Below, piece after piece: positions 1 through 10,657 of a stretch of 45,342 nucleotides of DNA. A program made the translations under genes and the position numbers. The DNA is from Chitinophaga pinensis (GTDB lineage: Bacteria > Bacteroidota > Bacteroidia > Chitinophagales > Chitinophagaceae). The stretch is from NCBI RefSeq assembly GCF_007896845.1, contig NZ_VOHS01000048.1, positions 1 through 45,342 of the forward strand, in the 5' to 3' direction. The notes under the pieces are model-generated. The model was not told the DNA's origin and did no database searches. It was given only the letters and a program-made list of their open reading frames with translations. The number at the start of each line of letters is the position of its first letter. Within the stretch, counting starts at the first letter, position 1.

Positions 1-9
1 CTGCAACAA

Positions 10-640
10 TTGCAGCAAAAAGGACAGGAACGCTTTGGACTGCATTTCCGGCTGTACAAAGAAGACCTGCCCATCATTGTACCAATTGTTGCATGGATGT
101 TAAGAGATGAAGATGTTGCAGCACAATGTCAGATAAATCTCAACAAGGGCATTTTTCTATCAGGGCCAATCGGATCAGGAAAAACACAGCTCATGCAGCT
201 CATGCGCTATCTGACGACTCCGTCTATGATATAATATATATAGCTGTTCTAAAATCGCGTTCGATTTCGGCAAGTCGGTACAGAGGTAATAACGCGCTAC
301 ACATACAACAGCTTTCATACGAAAAAACACATGCCCGTCATTCTGTTTTGATGATCTTGGTAAAGAAATCAATGTACAGCATTATGGCACTTCCTGCAAA
401 GGTGATGCACAGATATTACTGGCCAGATACGATCTTTTCATTGAACATGGCATGATCACTCATGCTACATCAAGTTTATATTCAACACATCTTGAAGAAC
501 GCTATGGTCTGATATCAGAAGTCGTTTTCGTGAAATGTTTAACAAGATCTCATTTCTACAAAACACGCAGGACAAGCGGCAATATTTTTACAATAAAAAA
601 ATCACTCATGAAAACATCTAAAGAAAACAGACACGTCATA
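10..640 (+). pseudogene. Broken DnaC/IstB-like P-loop ATPase
   Basis: This is a P-loop ATPase of the DnaC/IstB helicase-loader type, a family often carried by phages and conjugative elements in Bacteroidota. The first frame shows a Walker A motif (GPIGSGKTQ) near residue 52. Other frames continue with a Walker B-like FDDLGKE near position 350, then YDLFIEHGMITHATSSL and a LEERYG stretch near 430-500, then SDIRSRFREMFNKISF around 510-555. These family-typical pieces lie in order but in different frames, so the gene carries at least three frameshifts. The start may lie before the window. It is either a dead remnant of a mobile element or a gene spoiled by sequencing errors at a contig end. Protein class is moderately certain; exact ends are not. 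Confidence 0.55.
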
Positions 641-802
641 AAAAAGTACGCAGCATTCGAAAGAAACGCTGCACAACGACAAAAGATTCCAGCGCGTTCG
701 CGATAACTGGAAAGATTTCACATTGGCTGCCAGATCGGCCAAAATAACAAGAAGTATTATGGAAAGCATGCAACAGCCTGTTCATGACAGGACCCGCATA
801 CC

Positions 803-1250
803 ATGCTGACTAAACGATTTTTTCAGATCATAAAGGCGGACAAGGAGTCGCCTCCGGACAACGCACTATCAAACGGGAACATCTGCAGTTGTCGGGTGGT
901 ATCGGACTCACTACCGGCACTGTTCAGGAGGAGCTTTTTACATCAGACTGCAGCCTGATTGATTTCAGCATGCGGGATGACACCTATTACTTCCACTGTA
1001 CTATGATCAATCCTAATATAATACGAAAAGCACTCCAAAGGATGTCGTTGATTTTGAGGTCAGGATTGGCGCAGCTGAAATAGATTTCGAACAAGTCACA
1101 TTCCGGCTCCACCAGCAATCTACCGGTATTATACCAGTCAAAGGGAAAAAACCATCCGTGCTTGAAATAATTACCTCTGTTGGCTCGCAGGCACCGGAGC
1201 GTTTATTTATATTTCTGTCGGTCAGTTTCTACGATAAAGATAACAGCTGA
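803..1250 (+). pseudogene. Broken hypothetical ORF after the ATPase
   Basis: I do not recognise this gene. An ATG at 803 opens MLTKRFFQIIKAD. Shifting frame near 836 continues GQGVASGQRTIKREH and then the stretch at 889-1083. Another shift near 1040 continues with DVDFEVRIGAAEIDFEQV, reaching a stop at 1248-1250. The three pieces read as one protein of about 148 residues. It lies in the same orientation as the broken ATPase upstream, so both may come from one decayed element. No domain or function can be assigned. Confidence 0.3.
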
Positions 1251-1262
1251 AAGCCGGCGAAG

Positions 1263-2703
1263 TTATATTGATAGACATTTTCGAGTCCGGTAGATACGCA
1301 AAATGGTTAGCTGCCATAGCATCAGGCCAAATACCACGCCCAACATTATGTTTAGCAACTGGTATCGTAACACAACCGGAGATGCCAGCGTACTAAAACC
1401 ATAGTGTACAATCCAGTAAAATGTACCGATCCTTAGTGCGCTGCGGAATCTGATATCTGCGAATGGGGCCTCCTACCCGATAGTAGGCAATCCATCCGGA
1501 GATAAAAACAGGATAACAAAGAGCATCAAAGCGGGATAACAATTGAAGATGACCAATTCCCGTGCAGCAGATCGGGTGTAGACTTTATTGGAAGGATACC
1601 TGAACCAGGCCTGTGCAACCGGCCATACCGTATCACGGCCATCGTTGTACACGGCCAGGTTCTCTATGGTGGATAAGCGTATTGAAAAAAGTTGGGTAAC
1701 AGATAATAACGAAAATATTGTACAGGATACTGACTGATCAGGTATTTACCATAATCATTGTACAAGGGTGCTATGGCAGCCATCTGACGGAGATGGACTG
1801 CATTATCTGCAATATTCACTGCATCAGGAGAGGGCTGCAAAGGCGACCCCGGATCCCATAGAAAATGCCATCATCGGCCATCCATCGGGCCGGGAGGAAG
1901 CCGGTATCTGCTGCAATGAATCCAGATAATGTGTTACTACAGGATGCACGGCTGCAAACTGCGGAGGAACATGCAGAGTGGGTCTTTCCGGCATATGGGC
2001 ATAAGCTACACTGCATTACTTGCCATCTGCCATCCGCTAAAGGCGGAGAATTGCCGGGTCCCCATCACCTGCTGATTCACGGTTGTAGTGTATATCATAA
2101 AACCACCGATCATACCCGCCATGATCATGCCGCTGGCAATTTTTACCCGTAGAGAGAACGGGCAGAATACAATGACAGTGATACTGATGACCGGATAAAT
2201 CAATGCATGGTAGCGCACGGTATATGCCAGTAGCAATACCAATAAATGTGCAGCCAATAGCCACTTCGAAGGTTGATATACCAGTCGGAACAACTGAGAT
2301 ATCCACACGAGACTGATGCCAATAAAATAGACATCACTGGTAATGTAATTACTCAGGTATAGTAGGCCGGATTGAGAACATACAAAATATAATGCGGCGT
2401 GTCCAATGATGCAGGCATGTCAGGTCGGTAGTGTATAAAAGAAATAGAGCGCACAGATATGATAAAAGCAATATTGTATAAAAACCAGTACGGTGTCAGT
2501 ATGTGTAAAAAAACCTACTATGCGGATCAGCTTTGCATAACCTACCGGCCACATATTCGCATCCACATTCGCCTCAGCACTACGCAGGTAATTGTAGAGT
2601 CCTGCATGAAGTTGGGAAACGGATAGAAATATTTGAAGACAATGAACTGTAGCAGCATGGTGAACATTGCCAGGTATACGTATCTCTTAAATTGCATTCT
2701 CAT
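1263..2703 (-). pseudogene. Broken multi-pass membrane protein
   Basis: On the minus strand an ATG at 2703 opens MRMQFKRYVYLAMFTMLLQ, a plausible first membrane segment. In shifted frames it continues with EANVDANMWPVGYAKLIRIV and TDTVLVFIQYCFYHICALYFF, then the hydrophobic block at 2006-2308, then ENLAVYNDGRDTVWPVAQAW and SARELVIFNCYPALMLFVIL, ending near 1263. Together the pieces describe a polytopic inner-membrane protein of about 480 residues, similar in feel to uncharacterised glycosyltransferase-39-like membrane proteins of Chitinophaga; that resemblance is only an impression. At least five frameshifts and one in-frame stop interrupt it. It is divergent from the S9 peptidase gene starting at 2799. 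Confidence 0.45.
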
Positions 2704-2798
2704 AATATGCAGGAATTTAAACTGAGAGATCGATTCAACAGTTTGGAGATAGAGAATATTTTTGATCCGCTTTAAAGTTAATGGTTAAATACTAACTT

Positions 2799-5042
2799 AT
2801 GGGGAACGCTCAAAAATGCTCCCGTGTTAACCTGCTACAGACTCATATTATTGCTTTGCTGTTGTCCGGTGTGGTCTGGTCGCAAAAGCCAGTCCTCAGT
2901 AATGATAGCTGGCGGACCTGGACCACGCTATCTCCGCGATATGGCATCCGGGATGATGGTCACTACTGCTGGTACCAGTATGGGAGTCCGGCTACAGGGG
3001 ATACTTTATGCTACCACGCCCTTGACGGGCATATCTCCCGCGTCTTCGCTCATGGCTTCAATCCGACCTTTGCCGCCAAACATTTCCTGTTTCAGTTACC
3101 GGCGATACGTTGTATATGTTTACAGATGATCGTCTGCGGCAGTTGCCGGGAATAATGGCATATACTATCACACAAGATCAGCTGTTGTTACAGGAAACAG
3201 ACACCCTACGCTGGGTAGACCTTGTGAGTGGACGTACCCTTTTCATGTGGCATGGCGTCGCAGGTCAATCCGCATTTGACGGACGACAGCTGGCATTTAC
3301 CGAAGGGAATGTGCTGCGGTATTATCATCCCGGGATGGATAGCGCTATTGTTCTGCAAGGGTCATGTGCCGGAGGATTACAATTCTCCGGTGATGGTAGC
3401 TATCTGCAATATCAATTGCCATTGTCAGCCCCGGCGCAAGTGGAAAAACTCCGTATATGGAGTTATCAGGATTATTATCTGCAAACACCGCCGGCCATTC
3501 CGATTACGATTAACTACTGTCTGGCTGACGGGACATCATTTACTGTTAATCCGCCCGGCACACAGATTGTGTGGCAGCGTGGAGGGAGATATATTATCAT
3601 ACAAAACAGCCTGAATCATCAGGAGTACTATTGGAACAAGCAAATAACCAATACCCTGTACTTAGTCGATACCCATACAGGTGTACAAAAAATGATCACT
3701 GCGAATACCAGCAAGCTGTTATTACAGCCGTCCATCTCCCCTGATGAGCGTTTTATGACCTGGTATGATCATAGCACGAAATCTATTTACAGTTATGAAA
3801 TTGCTGCAGGGTATATCCGTAAGCTGATAAAGGGCATCGGAGTAGCTGGCTGGTCGGCCGGAGATAGCAGCGTGTTTATTCACAGCGAAAACGATGTCTG
3901 GCAGGCAGATCCTTCCGGCGTGCGGCGACCGGTAAGGTTGACAAACGGGAAGCGGCATCGGCTGGTATTCCGGCAGGTTTATCCTGACATTTTCGCCGTC
4001 TTTAACACCCATACCAAAGCAAATGGCTTCTGGAAAAGGGAACAGGGAGTACTGCGTGCCTGTGTAATGGAAGACCGTCTTTTCTATATGCCGGATTATC
4101 CGCTGGATCAATATGTGCCTGTAAAAGCAAAGGACACCTGTCTTTATCTGGTGGCGGGTATGAGCGGGGCTTCGGGGCCGGATCTGCTGGCTACGACGGA
4201 TTTCCGGCATTTCACTACATTGACAAAGGTGCATCCGGAAGACCGCTATAACTGGTTAAAAGTTACACTGACAAAATATGCCTGCTTTATCAACCGCAGG
4301 ATTTTGATCCGGCCAAAAAGTATCCAGTCATCTTTCACTACTATGAGGGCAGTAAAGATTATCTGCACAGGTATCTGGTACCGGGTTTAAGCGAAGGAGC
4401 CTTAAATATTCCCTGGTATGTGAGTAACGGATATATCGTTTTTGTGCCGCATATCCATACAAGGCAGCGCCATCCGGGTAACAGTGCGGCCCGGGCGGTG
4501 ATCCGCGCAGCGAAATATCTTGCTGCATTCAATTGGGTGCAGCAGGGCAAGATGGGTTTGCAGGGACATAGTTTCGGAGGATATGTGACCAATTATGTCA
4601 TCACACATACGCAATTGTTTGCGGCAGCACAGGCATCAGCCGGGCCGACAGACTTTTCAGCGGATATGGAGCTATCAGAAAAATGACAGGCACTGCGATG
4701 CAGCAATTGTACGAACAGGGTCAGAATAAGATGGGGAGTCCGCCGTGGGAGATACCACGCCTATATCTGAAGAACTCACCTGTTATGCGGGTCAATACAG
4801 TCAATACGCCGCTTTTGCTGATGCACAATGATAATGACAATGCAGTGCCATTCGCACAGAGTATAGAGCTCTACACGGCCTTACGTCGCTTACAGAAGAA
4901 AGTATGGTTACTGCAATACCGGAATGAAGGGCATCAGTTATTCCGGGATCCGGACAAGCTGGATTTCACCATCCGGCAACAGCAGTTCTTTGATTATTAT
5001 CTCAGAGACCAACCAATGCCGGATTGGATGAAAGCTCACTGA
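2799..5042 (+). pseudogene. S9 prolyl oligopeptidase-family peptidase, frameshifted
   Basis: This is a secreted serine peptidase or acyl-peptide hydrolase of family S9. The start at 2799 gives a signal peptide (THIIALLLSGVVWSQ). An N-terminal beta-propeller region with repeated WD/PD40-like strands follows to about 4250. The alpha/beta-hydrolase domain carries the nucleophile motif GHSFGG near 4563, the acid in HNDNDNAVPF near 4825 and the catalytic histidine in NEGHQLF near 4925, so the whole catalytic triad is encoded. Three frameshifts split the gene, near 3095, near 4280 (the frame then reads PAKKYPVIFHYYEG) and near 4655 (FSGYGAIRKM continues). Corrected length would be about 745 residues, normal for the family. 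The last bases overlap the convergent gene at 5036. Confidence 0.75.
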
Positions 5043-5383
5043 CCGGCGTCGTCATAGATACCATTCAGGGTAATCCAGATAGGACCGGTCACAACTGTGA
5101 TAAAATAAAAACTTCCTCCGACAGTTGTTGTTGATTGTGTCGTACCCGTATATAGCGGACGGGTAACATTGATTGGAAATTCATAAATATCGGTACGAAA
5201 TGTACGATAAGGCGCCAGGTAGGCATATGTGAGATTACGTGAAGCGCCATTCTGCGTAAAATCTCCGGTAGTAGGATAGAAGAGGTTACTGAGTTGACGG
5301 CGTTTTCCTGCCTTAAAAGACATCATCCCTCCCAATATTGCCAACAAGGCGATGATCATTAAGATAAACCTGGCCTTATGCAT
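5036..5383 (-). CDS. Small exported protein, DUF6520-like
   Basis: This 115-residue protein starts with a basic, hydrophobic N-terminus (MHKARFILMIIALLAILGG) typical of a signal peptide or membrane anchor, followed by a short polar, aromatic- and threonine-rich tail with no cysteine. The N-terminal pattern K-x-RF-x-L-x-x-x-A-x-x-x-x-G is shared with the two small proteins at 23077 and 23391. I associate it with small secreted Bacteroidota proteins of the DUF6520 type, whose function is unknown. It lies 80 bp downstream of the SusD gene on the same strand and may be the last gene of that operon. Confidence 0.6.
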   Translation of the reverse strand: MHKARFILMIIALLAILGGMMSFKAGKRRQLSNLFYPTTGDFTQNGASRNLTYAYLAPYRTFRTDIYEFPINVTRPLYTGTTQSTTTVGGSFYFITVVTGPIWITLNGIYDDAGQ

Positions 5384-5463
5384 AACAAAAGTGTTTGCGC
5401 TAAAGGTAGAACCACTAAAATGGAAAAATGTAGGATGGGAAAACCTGACTTTGGAGATAGCGA

Positions 5464-6819
5464 TTAATCATGGTACCCTTCGTTTTGAGAAAGATGCTTA
5501 TTCAATATGATTTCGCTCCGCGGGATGGGATACCATTGTGCGTAGATCGCCCAATCTGTGCCTTTGGCGATTGCGGCCTTCTTCATGACGTCATCGACAT
5601 GATGTGTGCGTTTGAGGTCCATCCAGCGATGTCCCCATTCGGAGAATAGTTCTATGCGGCGTTCGTGTTGAATCACCTGCATCAATTCCTCCGGATCTGT
5701 AGTAACGATAGCGGGTAATCCTCGCGGGATCTGATGACATACAGGTCTGCTTTTGCCCCATTGCCATCGCTTGTCTGCAGACGGGCTTCGGCCCTTATCA
5801 GGTATGTCTGCCAGTCTCAGCATGACGAGATTTTCCCTGGGTACATCTGTTTCACCACTATTTTTATACTTAGCGGGATATTGGTTGCCGTTGGTGCGCT
5901 CAACCAATGTTGCCTGCGAAGGTCTCCTTTTTCGAAAGACAGTAGCAGATCATTGCTGATATGTACCGGTCGTTGCTGCATAAACAGGGCTGCGTCATCT
6001 GTAAATGTTTTATCAACAGTTTGTAGTTGCCAGATTGCCTCCCGGCTGGCCTGTTGAAACACTTGTGTTACACTACTTGTGTCATACAGGTCATGATTGT
6101 CAATTACCCTTGTTGCGGCATTGATCGCCTCCTGCCAATTTTCCCGGTATAGCTGTACCCTTGCCATTAAAGCGACAGCGGTCCATTTATTGGGTCGCAC
6201 CCGATCTGGTGTTACGGATACCATGTCGGCCTGCAGATAGTCTATGCGAAGTAATTCCCCGGCGTCCTGCAGATCTGCAATGATCAGATCGTACACTTTA
6301 CTGACGGAGCTACGGTATAGTGTTGCATTTACTTTGTAATCTGTACTGATGGCGAGGGGTACATCTCCAAAAAGGTTAACAAGGTAGAAGTAGCAAAAAG
6401 CTCGGGTAAATTTTGCTTCGCCCATCAATTGTTGTCGGATGACGGTGTCAGTCGTGTGGCTGTATGTAAGCCTTCTATTATGGCATTTACACGGTAAATA
6501 TACTGGTACAGAACGCGCCAGAAGGAACGTCTGTTGTCCGGATCTGGTTTTTATAAAGCGATGCAGCCAGTTCTTCTTCCTGTTGCAGCCCGAATTCATC
6601 AGCGGATAATCCACAGAGATAAGAGATTCCTTGGCACCCATAAAGGCGCCTCCGCTGCTCATATCGTAGTATAGTCCTGTCATCAAAGCAGCTGCTGTGA
6701 CGTCTGAGTTAAATGCCGAGTTATTGGTCACGTTATTCTACCGGCGAACCGACATCCAGTAGTTTACGACAACTACATAACAGCAGGCATCCGATAAACA
6801 GTAATTGTCGCCGTCTCAT
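5464..6819 (-). pseudogene. SusD-like nutrient-binding lipoprotein, frameshifted
   Basis: This is the surface lipoprotein partner of the SusC channel downstream of which it lies (10-bp gap). The start at 6819 encodes MRRRQLLFIGCLLLCSC with a lipobox cysteine. The middle frame holds the TPR-type SusD core, including GEAKFTRAFCYFYLVNLFGDVPL. The C-terminus carries the diagnostic SusD ending with RLADI, ERRIELFSEWGHRWMDLKR and WYPIPRSEI. Frameshifts occur near 6735 (an in-frame TAA directly after PVE), in a scrambled stretch about 6470-6590, near 5880, and as a compensating pair near 5745-5800. Corrected length is about 450 residues, within the family range. Substrate cannot be predicted from sequence alone. 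Confidence 0.8.
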
Positions 6820-6829
6820 GATAATAGAT

Positions 6830-9800
6830 TTACAATGCTATTTTCAGTCCGCAGCTGATCATCCGCAATGGTGGCAGCGTTGTTCTTGACTGTGTTTCAG
6901 GATCCAGTCCTTTATAACGGTCCATGTAAACAGATTCTGTCCCTGCAGACAGATCTTTCCTTCCTGCAATGGAGGCGTTGGAGTAGTCTGGCGGGGAATG
7001 ACCAATTGGCTTCCATGTAGCGACACCGTATAAAGGAGGCATCCACATATCCGAGGTCGCTAACCATGGCTTTTCTATATCCGTCCCGCAGGCTACCCGT
7101 CTGTGTATATCGCTGCCACGTTGCGATATCACCCGGTTTTTGCCATCTGGACAATACTACTGCGTATTGGTTTTGCAGGTAGCCGGGCATATAGTTCGGG
7201 TCGAAGGTTGTGTTTAGTCCTTTTTGTCTGGCGAACTGGAATAGTATTTCCAATCCGAATCCCTTCCATTGTAAGTTATTGTTCCAACCGCCGTAACCAA
7301 ACGGGCGCCATATCTACGGGTTTACTTTCTGTGGCTTTATCTGCCGGCACAGGATGATGATCCGCATCAGCAAACAGGTAGGTACCTGTAGCCGGATCTA
7401 CTCCCATTGCGGTGGCTACGTATAACTGAGAGAGTGCCTGTCCTTCTACGAATCCGGCGGATGTCTGCATGGGAATGGTAGGATCGGGATAACGCAGGAG
7501 TTGATTGCGTCCGAAAGTAATGTTCAATGAGGAGGCCCATTCGAAGTGGTTATGCCGGATATGTTGTGTGGACAGCACGAGTTCCAATCCGTTGTTACGG
7601 ATGACGGCGGGCAGATTACCAATGATACTGCCTGCGCCGGTGATATCAGGTAGCGGATAGGACACCAGTTGATTGCTGGAACGATACAGGTAATAACTGG
7701 CGTACAGCAGGATTTTATCATGCAGAAATCCCAGATCGAGTCCGAGTTCTGATTTGCGCGTCAATTCCCACGCGAAATCTGCATTGAAAAGGCTGGCGGG
7801 GCGGAATCCGGTAGTGTTCTGATAGGTGCCGTCTACCTTCTTATACTGTCCAAGATATTGATAATCGCCTATCTGGTCATTCCCTGTTATTCCGTAGCTG
7901 GCGCGTAGTTTACCGAAACTCAGGATGCTGCGCAGGTTGTTGGCGAAACGTTCATCCGTGAATATCCATGCGGCACCGGCTGCACCAAAAGAGGCAAACT
8001 GTTTCCGTGGGCCAAAGCGGCTGCTTCCATCACGACGTACACTTAGGTTGAGCAGATAGCGGTTTTGTAGTGGATTCCCATCCGGCCAAATAAGGCAAGG
8101 TAACGGTATGCGGATAGTTCGGTTTTACCGTAAACGGTATCGGCATAATAGATATTTCTTAACAGGGCATCGTCTTTAAAGCCATCTGCGTACAGTGCAT
8201 CGCGGTTTTCGTTGTATCCCTGCAGGGTACCGCCGGCCAGTAATTGCAGGTGCCAGTCGTGTTTGTTCAGCGTATAGGTCGCCTGTGGTTCTATGATACG
8301 GGAGCTTCCTTCGTAGTGAAAATGCTGGGAAGAACCGGTACGGGTGTTACGTATAGCGGGCGCATAGATGGCTAGTGGCGTCAGAGAGATGGAGCGGCCG
8401 GTGAGCCAGTTATAGCCGATGTTTGTTTTTAGGATCAGGCCTGGCAGGAGCTGATATTGCAGGCCAATATTTGCAAGGAGATTTTTCACATCCGCATTAA
8501 AAAGAGGTCCGATTAATCCTATGTAGGGATTTAACCAGCTATAATTGAGGCTGCCATCTTCGAGGTAGGCCGGGGGTGTATTAGGCGGCAGCATGATCCT
8601 GCTGGTAAAATCAAAACCCGGCAGAGTCGTTTTATCGGCAAGGAAGCTACCGGTAAAGGTGGCTGTAAAGCGCTGATCGGTAGAATTTGCGTTCGTACTG
8701 AAGTGGATACCGCCACGAGTATCTCCGAATGAACCGGGGAATACCATTGTTTCACGGCGGTAGTGGCCGCTTAGTAAATATTGATAATTATTGCTGCCGC
8801 CAGAAATAGAGGCTTGCGTGCTGGTGATGTTACCGGTACCTCCGATGAGTTCTTTCTGCCAATCTGTATAGCGTTCAGGATTCCATTTCAGCAGGTCGGG
8901 TGCATTGCGTTCTGTAGGAGTGACACCATCATTTCTGAATGCTTCATTTCTCATTTCGAGGTATGCTGTTGTGTTCAGCAGGCGGACGGAGCGGGCGGTA
9001 TGCGTCATACCGGTGGTTATGTTGAATCTAAGCAGGGTTTTACCCGCTTTTCCTTTGCGGGTATTGATGAGAATTACGCCATTGGCACCACGGGAGCCAT
9101 AGATGGCGGTAGCATCTGCATCCTTGAGTACATCGATGCTTTCTACGTCTTCGGGATTGATAAAATTAAATGCGGATGCTTTTTCTCCCCATATCTGCGA
9201 ACCGAGTCCGCCGCTGAGGGTGGGGTTATATGGAATACCGTCAATAATAAACAAGGGTTGTGTACCATTTTCGAGGCTATTCTGACCACGGAGCTGCACT
9301 TTCATAGCCATTCCACCGATACCACCTGTTTGCGTCACTAACAGGCCCGGTACGCGGCCCTGCAGGGCGAGCAGGAGGTTCGTGCCTGACTGTCCGCCGA
9401 TGCTACCCGCTTTAATAGCGGTTACATTCCCGGTATTAAAGCGCTGTGTAGTGGTGCCGTAGGCAATAATCACTGTTTCATCCAGTGCTTTTCCCTGAAT
9501 GAGTCTGGGGGTGTCGGGAGGGGGTTTGTCAGCCGGGCCGGGTATGGGTGTTTGCCGGATTTTCCGGACGTTGATGGAGCGGCCATCGAATTGCCATGCA
9601 TAATCTTTTTTGAGGATGGTGTTCAGTACTGTCCGGAGTGGCGTTTGTTTAAAGTTGACATCCATGGTACGGGTAATGTCGATGTCTGCGCCGTAGCTGA
9701 AGTAATAGTCTGTTTGTTCCTGAATGCGGGTAAAGATGTATTGGAGGGATAGTTGCCGGCCACTGACGGAAATGCCGGCTTGTTCCTGCTGTGCGTGTAC

Positions 9801-9869
9801 CTGCAACAAACAACAGGTATAAAGCAGGAGGAAGAGCGTACTGCATTTTGCGCGTTCGGGCATCCCCAT
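6830..9869 (-). pseudogene. SusC-like TonB-dependent receptor with STN domain, frameshifted
   Basis: This is an outer-membrane TonB-dependent channel of the SusC/RagA type. I chose the start at 9869 (MGMPERAKCSTLFLLLYTCC, a signal peptide). An STN domain spans about residues 28-105, the plug follows (GNVTAIKAGSIGG, LQGRVPGLLV, GIPYNPTLSGG, DATAIYGSRGANGVILI), then the barrel, ending ISCGLKIAL. The STN domain is the part that signals to FecR anti-sigma factors, and an ECF sigma/FecR pair lies divergently next door. The carboxypeptidase-regulatory-like domain normally placed between STN and plug is missing: IQG runs straight into KALDETVIIAYGTTTQR near 9492. Frameshifts occur near 8066 (NRYLLNLSVRRDG should follow), near 7305 (FGYGGWNNN should follow) and near 7030. 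Corrected length is about 1,013 residues. Confidence 0.85.
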
Positions 9870-10015
9870 ATTAAAAGTTGTGGCTATTATCTTATAAGTA
9901 GCTGTAAAAGGGGAAAAGTACTCACGTTCATATTTTTTTTCCCTTAACAACGAGTTAACTCAACCGTATATCAGTTTAAGATACTTTTACTCATAAAGAA
10001 AATAGAGTCTTTATT

Positions 10016-10657
10016 ATGAATCCTTTGAATATCAACCGTTCAGAAGACGAACTATTTTTACTGTTTCAACAGGGGAATGAAGCTGCTTTTGGCATTCTTT
10101 ATGACCGTTATGTTGACCTGTTATTCCTGCATGCTTTATATCAGTTGCAGGATGATACCATTGCCAAAGACGCGGTACAGGATGTGTTGGTGTACATGTG
10201 GAATAATCACGCAAACATTAAGATAAAGACGAACATTAAAACTTATCTGATCGGGGCTATACGGCAGCGTTGTGCCGATCTGATACGAAAAGAGGTCAGT
10301 CTCCGGAACAGGCAGCAGGTGTATGCTGCTATGACGACTTCTGTAACGGGTACTTCTCCATTGGAAGTGAAAGAGCTTCATAAGCAGATACAAAGTGCGA
10401 TGTCTTTTATGAGTCCGGGTTCCAGAAAGGCATTTGAGATGTCCTATTTAGAAAAAAAGACCAGCAAAGAGATTGCGCATATCATGAATATCAAAGTACA
10501 GACTGTCAAGAACCATGTCCAGCAAGCGTTGAAGGTCTTACGTCAGCGTTTGAAAAAAATTAGATTCTCCCCAGTACTTTTTTCCCTTCTGTTACTACAT
10601 ATAAGTGCGTTTATCACTTTATGGGATTATCATGCCGGTAGATCCAGAATACATTGA
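10016..10657 (+). CDS. ECF-type RNA polymerase sigma factor
   Basis: This 213-residue sigma-70 family member of the extracytoplasmic function class has region 2 at about residues 22-90 (AFGILYDRYVDLLFLHA, AVQDVLVYMWNNH) and region 4 at about 120-185, with the helix-turn-helix TSKEIAHIMNIKVQTVKNHV. The C-terminus ends in an unusual hydrophobic stretch (FSPVLFSLLLLHISAFITLW), longer than in most family members. It is divergent from susC and overlaps the FecR gene by 26 bp. That arrangement is standard for Bacteroidota nutrient-uptake loci, where substrate capture by SusC releases the sigma factor through FecR. It probably activates the susC/susD operon and possibly its own. Confidence 0.92.
   Translation: MNPLNINRSEDELFLLFQQGNEAAFGILYDRYVDLLFLHALYQLQDDTIAKDAVQDVLVYMWNNHANIKIKTNIKTYLIGAIRQRCADLIRKEVSLRNRQQVYAAMTTSVTGTSPLEVKELHKQIQSAMSFMSPGSRKAFEMSYLEKKTSKEIAHIMNIKVQTVKNHVQQALKVLRQRLKKIRFSPVLFSLLLLHISAFITLWDYHAGRSRIH

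Noticed and set aside
3722..4234. 170-codon minus-strand frame opposite the S9 peptidase
   Set aside because: It lies entirely within the intact beta-propeller frame of the peptidase and has no features of its own.
8781..9341. 186-codon plus-strand frame inside susC
   Set aside because: It is antisense to conserved plug and barrel sequence of the receptor, and its translation has no domain, signal peptide or promoter.
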